A stretch of DNA of 48,359 nt from Theristus sp. LFF4_11 (taxonomy: Eukaryota; Nematoda; Chromadorea; Monhysterida; Xyalidae), in the NCBI GenBank assembly GCA_030248135.1, contig JASANC010002508.1, forward strand, positions 1-48,359, given 5' to 3'. A model generated the notes under the pieces. The model saw only the letters and a list, made by a program, of their open reading frames with translations. It was not told the DNA's origin and ran no database searches. This document shows positions 26,201 to 34,328 of the stretch, piece after piece; within the stretch, counting starts at the first letter, position 1, and the number at the start of each line of letters is the position of its first letter. A program made the translations under genes and the position numbers.

Positions 26201-26625
26201 ATGAAGAGGACGATGAGCTGGCCGGCTGGAAGAAATCCGCTCGCAGCAGCACCCCGTCGAATTTGTGCTCGCCCTGCAGCGCCTTGCCGGCGGTGCGTGC
26301 GTCCGCGAACGACACAACCGCAACGCTGCCGTTGTCGCGGTTACGGTCCACTTTTTGCACTCGGCCATAGCTGAAAACAGGCAGATATAAAAACGGTTGA
26401 CTCAATTTTTTTGTGCCGCACAACGCAAACTGCATCGCGCACATCAGACAGTGAATGTCACACAGCACACTGTGTAGTACACACACACGATTCCAGGTTC
26501 CAGAGCTGTACCACAAAAAAGCCGCGCGCGCGAACCAACCTGGCGAAATACTCGAGCAGTCGACTGTCGTTCACAGTGCTCGGCACGTTCCACACACGCA
26601 GATGTCGCGTTTCACGAGTCATCAT
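5744..26625 (-). CDS. spen: Split ends / SPEN (SHARP, MINT) family transcriptional co-regulator, 24 exons
   Basis: A nuclear scaffold that in known animals binds RNA through RRMs and recruits corepressors (SMRT/NCoR-HDAC) through a SPOC domain. Exons as read on the minus strand: 26625-26540, 26370-26170, 21934-21863, 20653-20381, 20081-19755, 19464-19114, 18013-17536, 17433-17287, 16892-16570, 16207-15899, 15811-15654, 15553-14330, 14100-13943, 13805-13586, 13448-12446, 12186-11652, 11546-10889, 10466-9019, 8840-8682, 8604-7249, 7139-6786, 6701-6489, 6234-6088, 5911-5744. All junctions are GT-AG and phase-compatible, and the total of 10,368 nt gives about 3,455 residues, close to vertebrate SPEN. 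The start is an ATG-ATG pair at 26625 opening directly into RRM1 (TRETRHLRVW). The stop is TGA at 5744-5746. Exon 14 has an alternative stronger donor (GTGAGC) in the same phase. A 126-nt stop-free segment (7870-7995) may be spliced out. Extra exons inside the 4.2-kb intron 2 cannot be excluded. Confidence 0.93.
6702..6785 (-). other. 84-nt stop-free SPEN intron before the SPOC exon
   Basis: Donor AAT|GTTCGT at 6786/6785 and acceptor GAATTTCAG at 6702. The 28 codons between are open in frame. Splicing joins DNILN directly to KYPIRWQG, which matches the family at the SPOC entry, so removal is the likely default. Retention would insert 28 residues without a frameshift. Confidence 0.75.
8117..8375 (-). 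repeat. CAA microsatellite encoding the SPEN polyglutamine tract
   Basis: Within exon 20 the coding strand is almost pure CAA. An uninterrupted run at about 8178-8268 gives some 30 identical codons inside a Gln run of about 40, flanked by Q/P interspersion (QQQPQPQQ). Just upstream in the protein a 54-nt unit is tandemly duplicated (about 8268-8375), each copy encoding LLLQSQQHEQQ. Pure triplet runs are prone to replication slippage, so allele length is likely variable. On the plus strand this gives long artefactual Leu/Val/Cys frames. Confidence 0.93.
9019..16207 (-). other. SPEN central disordered region (exons 10-18)
   Basis: About 1,900 residues of mostly low-complexity chain. Exon 10 is RS/His-rich. 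Exon 12 (15553-14330) is Ser/Thr/Pro-rich and has an IFDLDWQ patch. Exon 13 has SIPLDCALS. Exon 15 (13448-12446) contains the ordered-looking motif LEERIRALDDKF and later SIFEQDLERLQR, which resembles the IFEQD-KRLQ motif of vertebrate SPEN. Exons 17-18 (11546-10889 and 10466-9019) are strongly Lys/Glu-rich and probably helical or coiled. SMYDRVKRS spans the start of exon 18. These islands support orthology outside the RRM and SPOC ends. The junction phases (2, 0, 1, 0) match exactly across exons 15-19. Confidence 0.85.
10488..10648. repeat. Tandem duplication (2 x ~81 bp) in SPEN intron 17
   Basis: Two adjacent copies beginning ccgtttggaatg (10488) and ccatttggaatg (10569), both continuing through tggtcaagtg, aactatgctc, ctacgg and aaaatccagta. 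They differ by scattered substitutions, suggesting an older duplication. They start about 20 bp from the intron's acceptor end, just outside exon 18. Confidence 0.85.
16570..17433 (-). other. SPEN RRM4 (exons 8-9)
   Basis: Exon 8 (17433-17287) gives GFGKTLHSNIVWLDDLP, the RRM4 RNP2 region with the characteristic GFGK and VWLD signatures of SPEN. Exon 9 (16892-16570) supplies ALITFRS as RNP1, then EAAQELVKQVKGRERTVGG and QIDFGS. After the RRM the chain becomes Asn/Ser/Ala/Pro-rich. It joins exon 10 (16207-15899), which is RS/Asp-rich and contains a run of nine to ten His residues among RH dipeptides. The intron between exons 8 and 9 contains a dispersed repeat copy. Confidence 0.92.
17070..17248. 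repeat. Dispersed repeat, copy 1 (SPEN intron 8)
   Basis: About 180 bp closely resembling 29979-30156 in the same orientation. Both share ggccaaat, ataaggcagtcc, atcagtcgc, aagataatt and gtcaaatttgac or close variants in the same order. No coding potential. Probably a MITE or short non-autonomous element; the ends are not resolved. Confidence 0.75.
17536..19464 (-). other. SPEN RRM2 and RRM3 (exons 6-7)
   Basis: Exon 6 (19464-19114) carries RRM2: RNP2 GVVVRNMP and RNP1-like RYGVVVFN. Exon 7 (18013-17536) finishes RRM2 and enters RRM3. The linker FDNEKRPLEKGMDPYHP precedes RTLYVGNLE, the same order as in vertebrate SPEN. The RRM3 RNP1 is PFAFVQYS. Between helix 2 and the last strand of RRM3 there is an inserted low-complexity stretch of about 35 residues, rich in Gln, Lys, Ser and Gly, before IRPIKLK. 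Exon 7 ends AAG|GTGTCT in phase 0 and joins exon 8 (VGFGKTL). Confidence 0.92.
18089..19055. mobile_element. hAT-like non-autonomous element in SPEN intron 6
   Basis: A 967-bp segment with inverted ends: TAGAGATGGTATCGGGAAAA at the left and, reversed, TAGCTGATGGCATCGGAAAA at the right. The interior is AT-rich with many gaaaatt / ggtttttt palindromic pieces and has no transposase frame. TAGAGATG-type termini are typical of hAT MITEs. I do not see an exact 8-bp target duplication (left flank gatctggc, right gcctgata), so the class is inferred. Confidence 0.6.
19755..21934 (-). other. SPEN RS/Ser-rich linker exons 3-5
   Basis: Three exons (21934-21863, only 72 nt; 20653-20381; 20081-19755) encode a low-complexity linker of about 220 residues between RRM1 and RRM2. 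Seen: RD/RS-type dipeptides (AHSRDRDTRSASEHERARHY), long Ser runs, a PPPPR patch, and a Thr/Ala/Ser-rich stretch. Each exon starts with one base and ends with two, so every junction is the same phase (2). Any of these exons could therefore be skipped without frameshift. The same position in known SPEN proteins is also RS-rich. Confidence 0.82.
21935..26169. other. SPEN intron 2 (4.2 kb)
   Basis: The largest intron of the gene, joining RRM1 to the RS linker. It contains GT-rich stretches (22080-22220, 22740-23120) and many short open frames of low complexity. Apart from one possible fragment on the minus strand near 23760-23900 (listed separately), I see nothing conserved. Because all neighbouring SPEN exons are phase-2 symmetric, small extra cassette exons could hide here. 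Confidence 0.6.
23745..23900 (-). pseudogene. Possible transthyretin-like (TTL) domain fragment
   Basis: A minus-strand frame reads GVNGSGVALRQTRWCGGVKV followed by MLVDERTGLTDDNDSSGDF. The GVKVxLxDE...G...DD...D..G.F spacing resembles the start of nematode transthyretin-like family domains, though the acidic turn is shorter than usual. I see no signal peptide exon nearby and no convincing C-terminal half with the expected Cys residues, so it may be a decayed fragment or chance. It lies inside SPEN intron 2 on the same strand. Confidence 0.2.
26170..26625 (-). other. SPEN RRM1 (exons 1-2)
   Basis: Residues about 4-80 form the first RNA recognition motif. RNP2 is LRVWNVP in exon 1 and RNP1-like VAVVSFA is in exon 2. 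The junction falls inside the helix-beta2 region (EYFA|SYGRVQKV), joining in phase 2. Exon 1 begins with MMTRETRHLRV, matching the RETRHLWVGNLP-type opening of SPEN-family proteins. That fixes the start codon. Exon 2 continues into a Ser-rich and Arg-rich linker (ASSSSSSSADAAARRPP). A possible 5'UTR acceptor (gaatttcag) lies about 40 bp upstream of the ATG. A trans-splice or UTR-intron acceptor there would be consistent with nematode-type transcripts but is not proven. Confidence 0.9.
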
Positions 26626-27396
26626 TGGCGATGTGGCTGCGGCTGCTGGCGGACACCGAAATCACGTCGCTGAAATTCTCCACCCAAACACACAACGCGA
26701 TTAATAGATCGATGTGGCTGCTGTTGCTGAATGCTGCTTCCACTACGAGTTGACGACCACGAAGTCAACCATGACGGCCGTTGAAATCAGTCAATCACCA
26801 CTTCACACGGCTGCACAAAATGCTATTTTTTAATCGGATGAATCGTTTGCTGAAATAAAAACGAATAAAACTTCGAAATCGACGAATAACACATGAAAAT
26901 GGAAAGCGATAGACAGACGAGGTGAACAGAACTAAGCATTGATAACGAATGAAAATGGCCGACAGCATTGGCAAAACGAGGGCGCTGCACGCGGCATATT
27001 ATGCGGCATGCCAGCGCCGGTGCGCCAGAATAAAAGCAGCCGGGCGAGCCGAGCCACACAAGGCGAAAACGCAGCACCCAAGCAGCACACAACACATTGA
27101 ACACACAGCGAGCAGTGAGGGCACAACGAAATGGGGGACCGTCTCAAAATGTGTGCTGTCACACTGTGTGTGTGCGTACGCGAGCACAGCGACTGCTGGC
27201 TGCTGCACATTGAAACTTGGCATGTGTATGTTGACGCTTTTGAGTCTTTGTAGTTAGGGTCAGTGGTACCGAATAAATGCGAAAGCAAATTTTCGAAAGG
27301 GAGTGTCGTGTCGTCACGTGGGGGGTGCCAAAAAAATTTCAGTGGGGCTGTTAATCATGCTACAGTTGCACCCACCCCCCGAGTGTGCCATGGGGG
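26626..27396. other. SPEN upstream region
   Basis: Probable promoter and 5'UTR region of the minus-strand SPEN gene. There is a candidate acceptor (gaatttcag) at about 26663, upstream of the ATG. No TATA box is evident. The last 100 bp near 27300 become G/C-run-rich where the repeat zone begins. Confidence 0.4.
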
Positions 27397-28484
27397 GTGC
27401 ACTTAGGGTTAGGGGAAAAAAAAAAAATCCGGATTTTTTTTTTTAAATTAAAAAAAAAATTTTTTTTTTAAAAAAAAAAATTTTTTTTTACAAGTTAGGT
27501 TTGTTCGAAGCGTCTCGTCGAGCTGAGTTCATCTAGACTATTTTCAGAACGATCCGGAAAACTATAAGAGCGAAAATCGTGTTTTATTGAAATTATGTCC
27601 ATTTCATAGAGGGAAAGTTGCATTTTCAACAGTAAAACAGGACAATTTTCGACGTGTACTTGAATATTGAACCGTTCTTAGTTGTTCCTCTTTAGAAAAT
27701 TACCAAAATTTGACTGTGTTCAAAAATTCCTGTTTGCTGTAGCTAAGTCGGCAACCCCTGTCGACCCGGTCGCCCCCCCCCCCCCCCCAAGACACTTACT
27801 TTCAGGTTCAACCAGCTATGCTATCTGCCACATGGCGAGAGCCCACTCTTCAAATCATCGTATCGAAAACACGTACCATGATTTCGCGATCACGTTGCGG
27901 GCAACTGACAGACGCAAGTTTAACACGTTAGTTTAGCTCAGCACGCAAGTTTTAACATGTGGCCATGTTATCGGGTATCTGAAAAACGGTCGTGTGATGT
28001 GGTATTAACCAACATCTCCGCTCCAATTGTTTAACAATATATCGCACAACTCCATTGTAGACCTATAACATACGCCAATCAACAAAATATCATGTTCATC
28101 TCATGGCCTACCACCGACTGAAAAAACATGTTCTAAGTTGCAAGAAAACGATTTCTGAAACGATATTTCAATTCAGTTAAGTCATTTCAACGCTAAAAAT
28201 TGACTCTAGAAGTCATCCAAATCGAAAAACATGGAGTACGTCGGTCAAAATGACCAAATAATGACATGTACCTAAGCACACAAAGAAGTTGGGAAGAAAA
28301 TTTGGTTTGAACTTTCAAAAAATTATGCCATAAATCGAATTTTCAGAGCAAAGTAGAAGAAAAATTTTTCAAATTTTTTTTTTAAGTTTGAAAAAAAAAA
28401 TCCAAATTTTTTTTTTTAAAAAAAAAACGAAAAAAAAAATAAAAAAAAAATTTTTTTTTTCAAAGCCCCTAACCCTAGGTGCAC
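27397..28484. mobile_element. 1.09-kb inverted-repeat element with TTAGGG-containing ends
   Basis: The left end reads GTGCACTTAGGGTTAGGGG, and the right end read in reverse is GTGCACCTAGGGTTAGGGG: 19 bp with one mismatch. Inside each end are long alternating A and T runs that can fold. The middle has no coding frame but includes a C16-17 tract at about 27773-27789. No target-site duplication is clear. A non-autonomous DNA element is the simplest reading. Confidence 0.6.
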
Positions 28485-28991
28485 TATTGTAAAAAAATCT
28501 GATAAAAAAATCGAAGAACCACATTTGATGTGCAAGCGCCTCCCGAATGACTCACATGTAGCAGAATTTTCAAGATTTTGTTTTGGTGACCTCTACCTTT
28601 TTTCCAAACCAATATCATGCATCTTCTTGCGTTTTGACCCTAAAGACGCTACCAATTATTTTCAATCTAAACTAAAAAACAGGTTACCGGCTTGAAATTC
28701 CATTAATTATGATGACGACGCCGTGACACGACACGAAACAGCAACCAAACAGAGTAGCGCTTGCAGACGGAGCAGCCGGGACGCTCAGAATCCACGATGT
28801 GAGGCGAAATGTCACCTTGGCTGCATCGGAAATATCAAAGCTTTGCGACGCTGAAAACTTCATTTCAAAAGTTGTTCAAGCCTAAAATCGCCAAAACGGT
28901 TCAAATTGAGTAAAAAGAGAATGAGGAAGGAAGAAGATGAGCCAGAACACTAGAACAACTCGAACTGACTCGAATGTAACAGCAAATGAAT

Positions 28992-29826
28992 TTTTTTCAG
29001 GGTATGTTGCAATTATCACTCACTACAGCAGAATATCATAAAAAAGCCTGAAAAACCGATAAATGTTGTGGAATGCTGACAGTTGATTTAGCTGTAACAA
29101 ATACCAAATGATGGGGACAGCCCGAGTGTTCACAAAACAAAAAAGGATGAGAAAAGCAATACGCAATGGTAGCTTGGAGATGACGAACGCCGAATTGCAT
29201 TTGACCAGTCTTTGATAACTCTGATGTTTCACTTCGAGTCTGAGTGTGCCGTGCGTGAGCGGTTCTGCAGTGAGCGGTGAGTGCTGAGAGCTGAAACCTT
29301 ATGACTTAAAATTTGAAACAATGGCAGAACATTTCATGAGGTTTTTTTCTGATCTAATTTTTATTGGTTTGCATGTTTCAGTTCATCTGTACCGCGTAAT
29401 TTAAAAAAATAACAATTTTTGACACAAAAACAAAACTGAAAATAGAATTGCATTTTTCACTGCAGAAAACAATCAGACTGCTATTGTGAAAAAATCAGAG
29501 TGGCAAATTGTGTGAATAAAAAAATTGCATTTGAAAAGATAAATTCGTATCTGTTCTGAGCAGAACCGCTGACGCACACTCAGACTGACGCAGACTCGAA
29601 GTGAAACATCAGAGTTATCAAAGACTGCTCATATGCAGTTCTGCGTTCGTCATCTCCAAGCTACAACGTCCCATTCGGGTTGTCACCAAAGACCAAAGTT
29701 CGTCATTTGTATTTGTTACAGCTAAATCAACCGTTAGCATTCCACAACATTTATTGTTTTTTATGTTTTCAAGATATTCTGCTGTAGTGAGTGATAATGG
29801 CAATGGCAACATATTCTGAAAAAAGT
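28992..29826. mobile_element. Foldback (long inverted repeat) element
   Basis: The left arm at about 28992-29270 is the reverse complement, with moderate divergence, of the right arm at about 29560-29826. Matching blocks include actcactacagcagaatatc / gatattctgctgtagtgagt and aactctgatgtttcacttcg / cgaagtgaaacatcagagtt. The loop is about 290 bp. There is no transposase frame; the small frames starting MKHQSYQRL in both arms are mirror images of the repeat. Confidence 0.8.
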
Positions 29827-29978
29827 TGGTCAGAAAAACTTCCCAAAGTGTTCTAATAGTGTTCCAATTTTCAGCTCGAATCATCTCAGCACAAGTCAGT
29901 GGGAACACTTTGAAGTTGGAACCTTTTTTGGCTCACTCTGTATTATCTAGATAGACTGTACTATTAATACTTGTAGCA

Positions 29979-30156
29979 CGGCCAAATAAATAAGGCAGTC
30001 CTTTATTCTCCGTCAAGGCGGGATCAGTCGCGGACTAGGAGCAGTCTTTTTTTAAGAATGCTAAGATAATTCTCAATCATGTGTGAAAGGGAGAATGGAT
30101 AAACAGAGGAACACGAATAACCAATTAATTTCAAGAAACACGTCAAATTTGACGTA
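29979..30156. repeat. Dispersed repeat, copy 2
   Basis: Second copy of the roughly 180-bp repeat also present at 17070-17248 in SPEN intron 8, same orientation and collinear along its length. It sits between the foldback element and the hAT-type element. Confidence 0.75.
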
Positions 30157-30263
30157 CAGTTGTTCTGAATGTCTTTTTTCATTAATTCAAATTTCGCGCG
30201 CACCTTGCACCCTGAAGAAAGCTGCCATGTTTAATCGGCCATATCGTACATGCCCACTGTTAC

Positions 30264-31077
30264 TAGGGTTGGCAAAATACCGTTTTTTTCAAATCGTGGT
30301 AAAAAACCGTATTTTTAGCGGTAAAAAACGGTAATTTTACCGAAAAACGAAAGCCAAGAAGTTGAAAAAACCACAGCGTTTTTTTAATTTGGTCGCGCGG
30401 CGGTTGCGGAAACCCTAAGGTACCAAACTCCGGCGGAAATGGGCAATACTGCCCCGAGCCCAATTTACCCTCGGCCTGGAGGGAGTAGACCATTAGATCT
30501 TGTTGGTCACTTTAGTTTCTCCTTTGTGTGTTTTGTCCGCAGCGAGGTTCGAACTTTCCACCTACAGAACGGTAGGCGAAAGCCCTACACCTGCGCTACA
30601 GACGCTACAAGTTCTCGCTCTCAGCTCAGTTCTGGAACGGAACCGACAAGATTAAGCAGCAAAAGCAACGCTAAATCGAGTGGCACCGGAGTGTGGGAAA
30701 GGGGAGGATTTTACAAAACAGAAAAACGTCAGTAAGTCAGCACAAACACAATAAGCAACAAAAAAAACAAAAAAGAACGGGCACACGGGGATGCATGACA
30801 TTGCACGCACTTCTTTGTCTCAAACCAGACCAATTTGAAACGTCTTGTGTGCACAACTAGCACTGACACGTGTGAAGTTGCGAAACGAGTGAAAAATGAT
30901 GTTGAGACTCATAGTTCGAAATTGAAAAAACCGGAAAAACACGAAAAATACGGAAAAATACGGAAACGGTTTTTTCCCGTCTTTTTCAAGGCACCAATTT
31001 TTGCCCTGGTAAAAAAACTCGTATAGATACGCGTTTTTTACCGGTAAAAAAACGGTATTTTTACCATGCCAACCCTA
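30264..31077. mobile_element. hAT-type non-autonomous element with exact 8-bp target duplication
   Basis: An 814-bp element with perfect 11-bp terminal inverted repeats TAGGGTTGGCA / TGCCAACCCTA. It is flanked on both sides by ACTGTTAC (30256-30263 and 31078-31085), the 8-bp duplication diagnostic of hAT insertion. Subterminal regions contain repeated ggtaaaaaacggta motifs in both orientations. No transposase is encoded. A tRNA-like sequence lies inside. Confidence 0.9.
30535..30603 (-). tRNA. tRNA-like sequence (probable pseudo-tRNA or SINE head)
   Basis: On the minus strand GTCTGTA pairs with TGCGGAC as a 7-bp acceptor stem with two G-U pairs. A B-box-like GTTCGAACCT and an A-box-like TAGCGCAGGTGTAG are present, and CCTAC/GTAGG can form an anticodon stem. 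The total is only 69 nt, the anticodon loop comes out at six bases, and the D and T stems are weak. A working tRNA is therefore unlikely. It lies within the hAT-type element. Confidence 0.3.
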
Positions 31078-31201
31078 ACTGTTACTGTATGTATCATCAT
31101 TATTTATCCATCAGCGTCGCATCAGCGAATTAGAACACTCACTTCTTGCTGTGAGTGTGACTTCACGCAGTTGGCTTCTCCATAATTGACTTTGTTATTA
31201 A

Positions 31202-32513
31202 CTAGCAAATTGACCCGTGCCTACGGCACGGTTAGCTGATAAATACAACTATTATTTTTGAGTTGGTTGTTGCAAAACGCCAACTTTCGTCTTGATAAGT
31301 TGCTTTTTTTCCCGGTTACTCTAACCTAAGCCAAGCCTTTTAAAGTTTAAATGACGAAAAATGCAAACTTTCTGAATATTCGCTGCAAAACGGCCAGTTT
31401 TGAGTGGTATGTTTACTAATCTTACCTTTAACCCTAACGTTAGCCAAGGATTTTTGATAGAATGGAAATGACAAAACAGCAACATTTTACTGAATACCCG
31501 AACTAAGCCAAGCCTTTTAAAGTTTAAATGACGAAAAATGCAAAACTTTTCTGAATATTCGCTGCAAAACGGCCACTTTTGTGTGGTATGTTTACTACTC
31601 TTACCTTTAACCCTCACCTTAGCCAAGGATTTTTGATAGAATGGAAATGATAAAACAGCAACATTTTACTGAATACCCGTAGCAAAGCTCCCGCTTTTGT
31701 TTTGAATGTTTACTTCTTTTCCCCGCTTATCCTAACCTAAGCCAGTTCTTTTTGATCGAGTGCAACAAAAAGCAACACGTTTCTGAGTACCCATTGTGTA
31801 AAACGGTCGCTTTTGTTTTGTTATGTAGCTTTTCTATCCTAAGTGACGCGTTTTCTTTGATAAAAAAACAAATGAAGGAAAAAGCAACGATTTTCTACAT
31901 TTTACTGAATACCCGCAGAAAAGCTCCCGCTTTTGTTTGGAATGTTTACTTCTTTTTCCCGCTTACCCTAACCTAAGCCAGTTCTTATTGATCGAGTGCA
32001 ACAAAAAGCAACACGTTTCTGAGTACCCATTGTGTAAAACGGTCGCTTTTGTTTTGTTATGTAGCTTTTCTATCCTAAGTGACGCATTTTCTATGATAAA
32101 AAACAAATGAAGGAAAAAGCAACGATTTTCTAAATACTCGTTGTAAACACCGGCTTTATAAAAAGTCTACCTTGTGAAAACAGCGATCAACTTGTAAGCG
32201 ATTGTTTTAAAAACTCGTTTTTTGTGAAAAACACTCCATCGTCTACAATGGAGTCCTTGCAATTCTTACGATTGTCTTGCTTGTTTGTTGTCGCTCTTGA
32301 GCAAAAGGCATCATGATGACTAACGTCATGTGGAATGAAGATTTGAACTTTGCGTTGTCATTAGAAAATGGAGTATGAGTATTCAGCTGATGATGACTTA
32401 AATAGCAAAATTGGCTCAAACTTGTAAATTTTAATAGCCAATCAACGTAGCGGAACGGACCTGACCTGACCTGACCTGACTTACATACACAGTTACTATC
32501 TTAGTATTATAGA
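31202..32513 (-). mobile_element. Helitron-like non-autonomous element
   Basis: Read on the minus strand, it starts TCTATAATACTAAG after an A (32514). It ends with a perfect hairpin CCGTGCC-GTA-GGCACGG (31231-31215), nine to ten bases, then CTAG followed by a host T. The 5'-TC start, the 3' hairpin then CTRR, and insertion between A and T with no target duplication are the hallmarks of Helitrons. There is no Rep/helicase frame, so it is non-autonomous. Near its 5' end is a (CCTGA)n run (about 32459-32480). The interior is built from two kinds of tandem repeat, listed separately. Confidence 0.8.
31321..32140. repeat. Tandem repeats inside the Helitron-like element
   Basis: Two copies of a unit of about 180 bp (31321-31500 and 31501-31680, sharing taagccaagccttttaaagt and attttactgaatacccg) are followed by two copies of a unit of about 235 bp (about 31680-31914 and 31915-32140, sharing aaagctcccgcttttgttt and aagtgacgc). 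The two unit types also share the short attttactgaatacccg junction, suggesting they arose by local duplication. Confidence 0.85.
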
Positions 32514-33424
32514 TAAGCGGCGCAGCAGCAAGAAATAAAATAAAAATTGGTAGAAAACAAGCCAACGGGAAATCCTGCTTGGTTGCTAGTCTCATGCACA
32601 CCGCATCTTGCGTCTGCTTTTTGAAAATACTGCAACTTGACTCTTCGAGATAATTAATTTTTTCTTTGCTGCTAGCAACAATCCTGCGTGTTCTTTTTTG
32701 TGCTGCTTCCTTTTTATCTTCTAACACATTCTTATGCTCAAGATTTACCCTGAGGAATCGCATACGCCATATCTCAGTGGACGACACTTGTGTTCTGCAT
32801 CTGCATTACGTTTATTTTCTGAACGCTGGAACAAGAAGGAGTATTGGAAACGTTACGTTCATTGAGTTGGGCTGCCGCGGCTGCAATTTATGAAAGAAGC
32901 CATGCTGCACTTCGCTTGAGTGTCAAGTCAACAGTCGTGTTCGTTGCTAAGTAAGCAAATTTACAAGTAAAACAACACCGGCCGTGCCGCTTATTAGTTC
33001 TCATCACTTCCACCTGCCTAACTGGCGCAAAGTAATTTAGCATCCCCGCGGTTTTCTCTGAACTTTATGATTCCACAACCTCAAGCAACGCTGTTGGTTT
33101 GGTACATTGTATTTCATGTTGCGCTGAATAGATGCAGTGAATGCCACTGTTCTTATTCCACTGTTCGTTGCAGTGCTTGCTTCTGCAAAATTAGCCGCAG
33201 AGAAGGAGAGAGCACACTGTTAATGAGCACAGACACGGACTACATGCCGTTGTCACATGTTGTTGTTGCCTGTAAAAGCACGATGACGTTCTCTGCTTCT
33301 CAAACTAATATACCATCAACTAATGTGCATCAACTATAGAGAGAGGCATCACGCCCATATACAGATTTGATTCTATTTTATGCGCTTCGGTTCTCAATGT
33401 GCTGTGCGCACAAAACATCGTATA
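32514..33424. other. Intergenic spacer without recognised genes
   Basis: About 0.9 kb between the Helitron-like and mariner-like elements. Short frames only; no conserved motif, repeat or RNA gene recognised. Confidence 0.5.
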
Positions 33425-34136
33425 CAGGGTGATCCAAAAAAACTGCACGATAAGAATCGGCTCTAGCTCGGCAACGGGTGGATAATTGGGGCTGAAAATT
33501 TAACCTAGCATCACAAAAAGCTTTTTATTTTGTGTGTTAAAATTTCAGACGAATTGGTCAATCCTGTAATGAATGCGAAATGAAATAGTGAAAACGTAAA
33601 ACATTTACTTTTTTGCGCCAAATACAGCACCACGGTGCGCCTAGCGCACGTCCACCACTCAGCGCTCAAGGAGATGTTTCAGTTTTCTGCTATGAATTTT
33701 TGTTTTTGTTTTCAAAAAGAACAATCCAGGAATCGTTTTTTGACTTTTTTGCTGGCACGATTTTCTCTGAAATCACTGGTTTTTTGTTGCAGCAGCCAAG
33801 TCACCGATTTTTTTCTGGTTTTGCTGCATTTTATGAAAAGCGAATTGGACAACTGAGCAGCAGGTTTTTACAAAAACGATTCCAGCGTTGTTCTTTTTGA
33901 AAAAAAAACAAAAATTCACAGCAGAAAACTGAAACATCTCCTTGAGCGCTGAGTGGTGGATGTGTGCTAGGCGCACCGTGCCGTGTTATTTTAACACAAT
34001 ATGATAAAAAAATCTGATATTTGAACACACAAAATGAAAAGCTTTTTCTGATGCTTGGTTAAAATTTCAGTCCAGACAATCCACCCGTTGGCGAGCTAGA
34101 GCCGATTGTAATCGTGTAGTTTTTTTTATCACCCTG
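33425..34136. mobile_element. Mariner-like non-autonomous element
   Basis: A 712-bp element flanked by TA on both sides. It begins CAGGGTGATCCAAAAAAACT and ends with the matching inverted sequence (agttttttttatcaccctg). Long internal arms are also inverted: ctcaaggagatgtttcagtt near 33665 mirrors aactgaaacatctccttgag near 33930. CAGGGTG termini with TA duplication suggest Tc1/mariner. No DDE transposase frame is present. Confidence 0.75.
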
Positions 34137-34328
34137 TACTTTTTGTGACGTTCAACTCCGTGTCAAAACCTGATATTCCGAATTTGTAAAGAACAATTCT
34201 CAAATGTCATTGTTTGAGGCACTGTAGTTGGAAAATGCGAGTGCCATTTCTGTTTAAACTTTTTTGCGCGATCTGAAAATTTTGTTTCAGTTTTGGAAGA
34301 GAAACAACGGTTTGCAAAGAAACGTTGA

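Noticed and set aside
27397..27415. TTAGGGTTAGGGG as a telomere or interstitial telomeric array
   Set aside because: Only two units occur, and they are part of a 19-bp terminal inverted repeat matched at 28466-28484.
29023..29908. Frames starting MKHQSYQRL in both orientations
   Set aside because: They are mirror copies within the foldback element; no conserved protein.
33613..33976. Frames on both strands with similar ends (MRLAHVHHSALKE / MRLAHIHHSALKE)
   Set aside because: They arise from the inverted arms of the mariner-like element, not from a duplicated gene.
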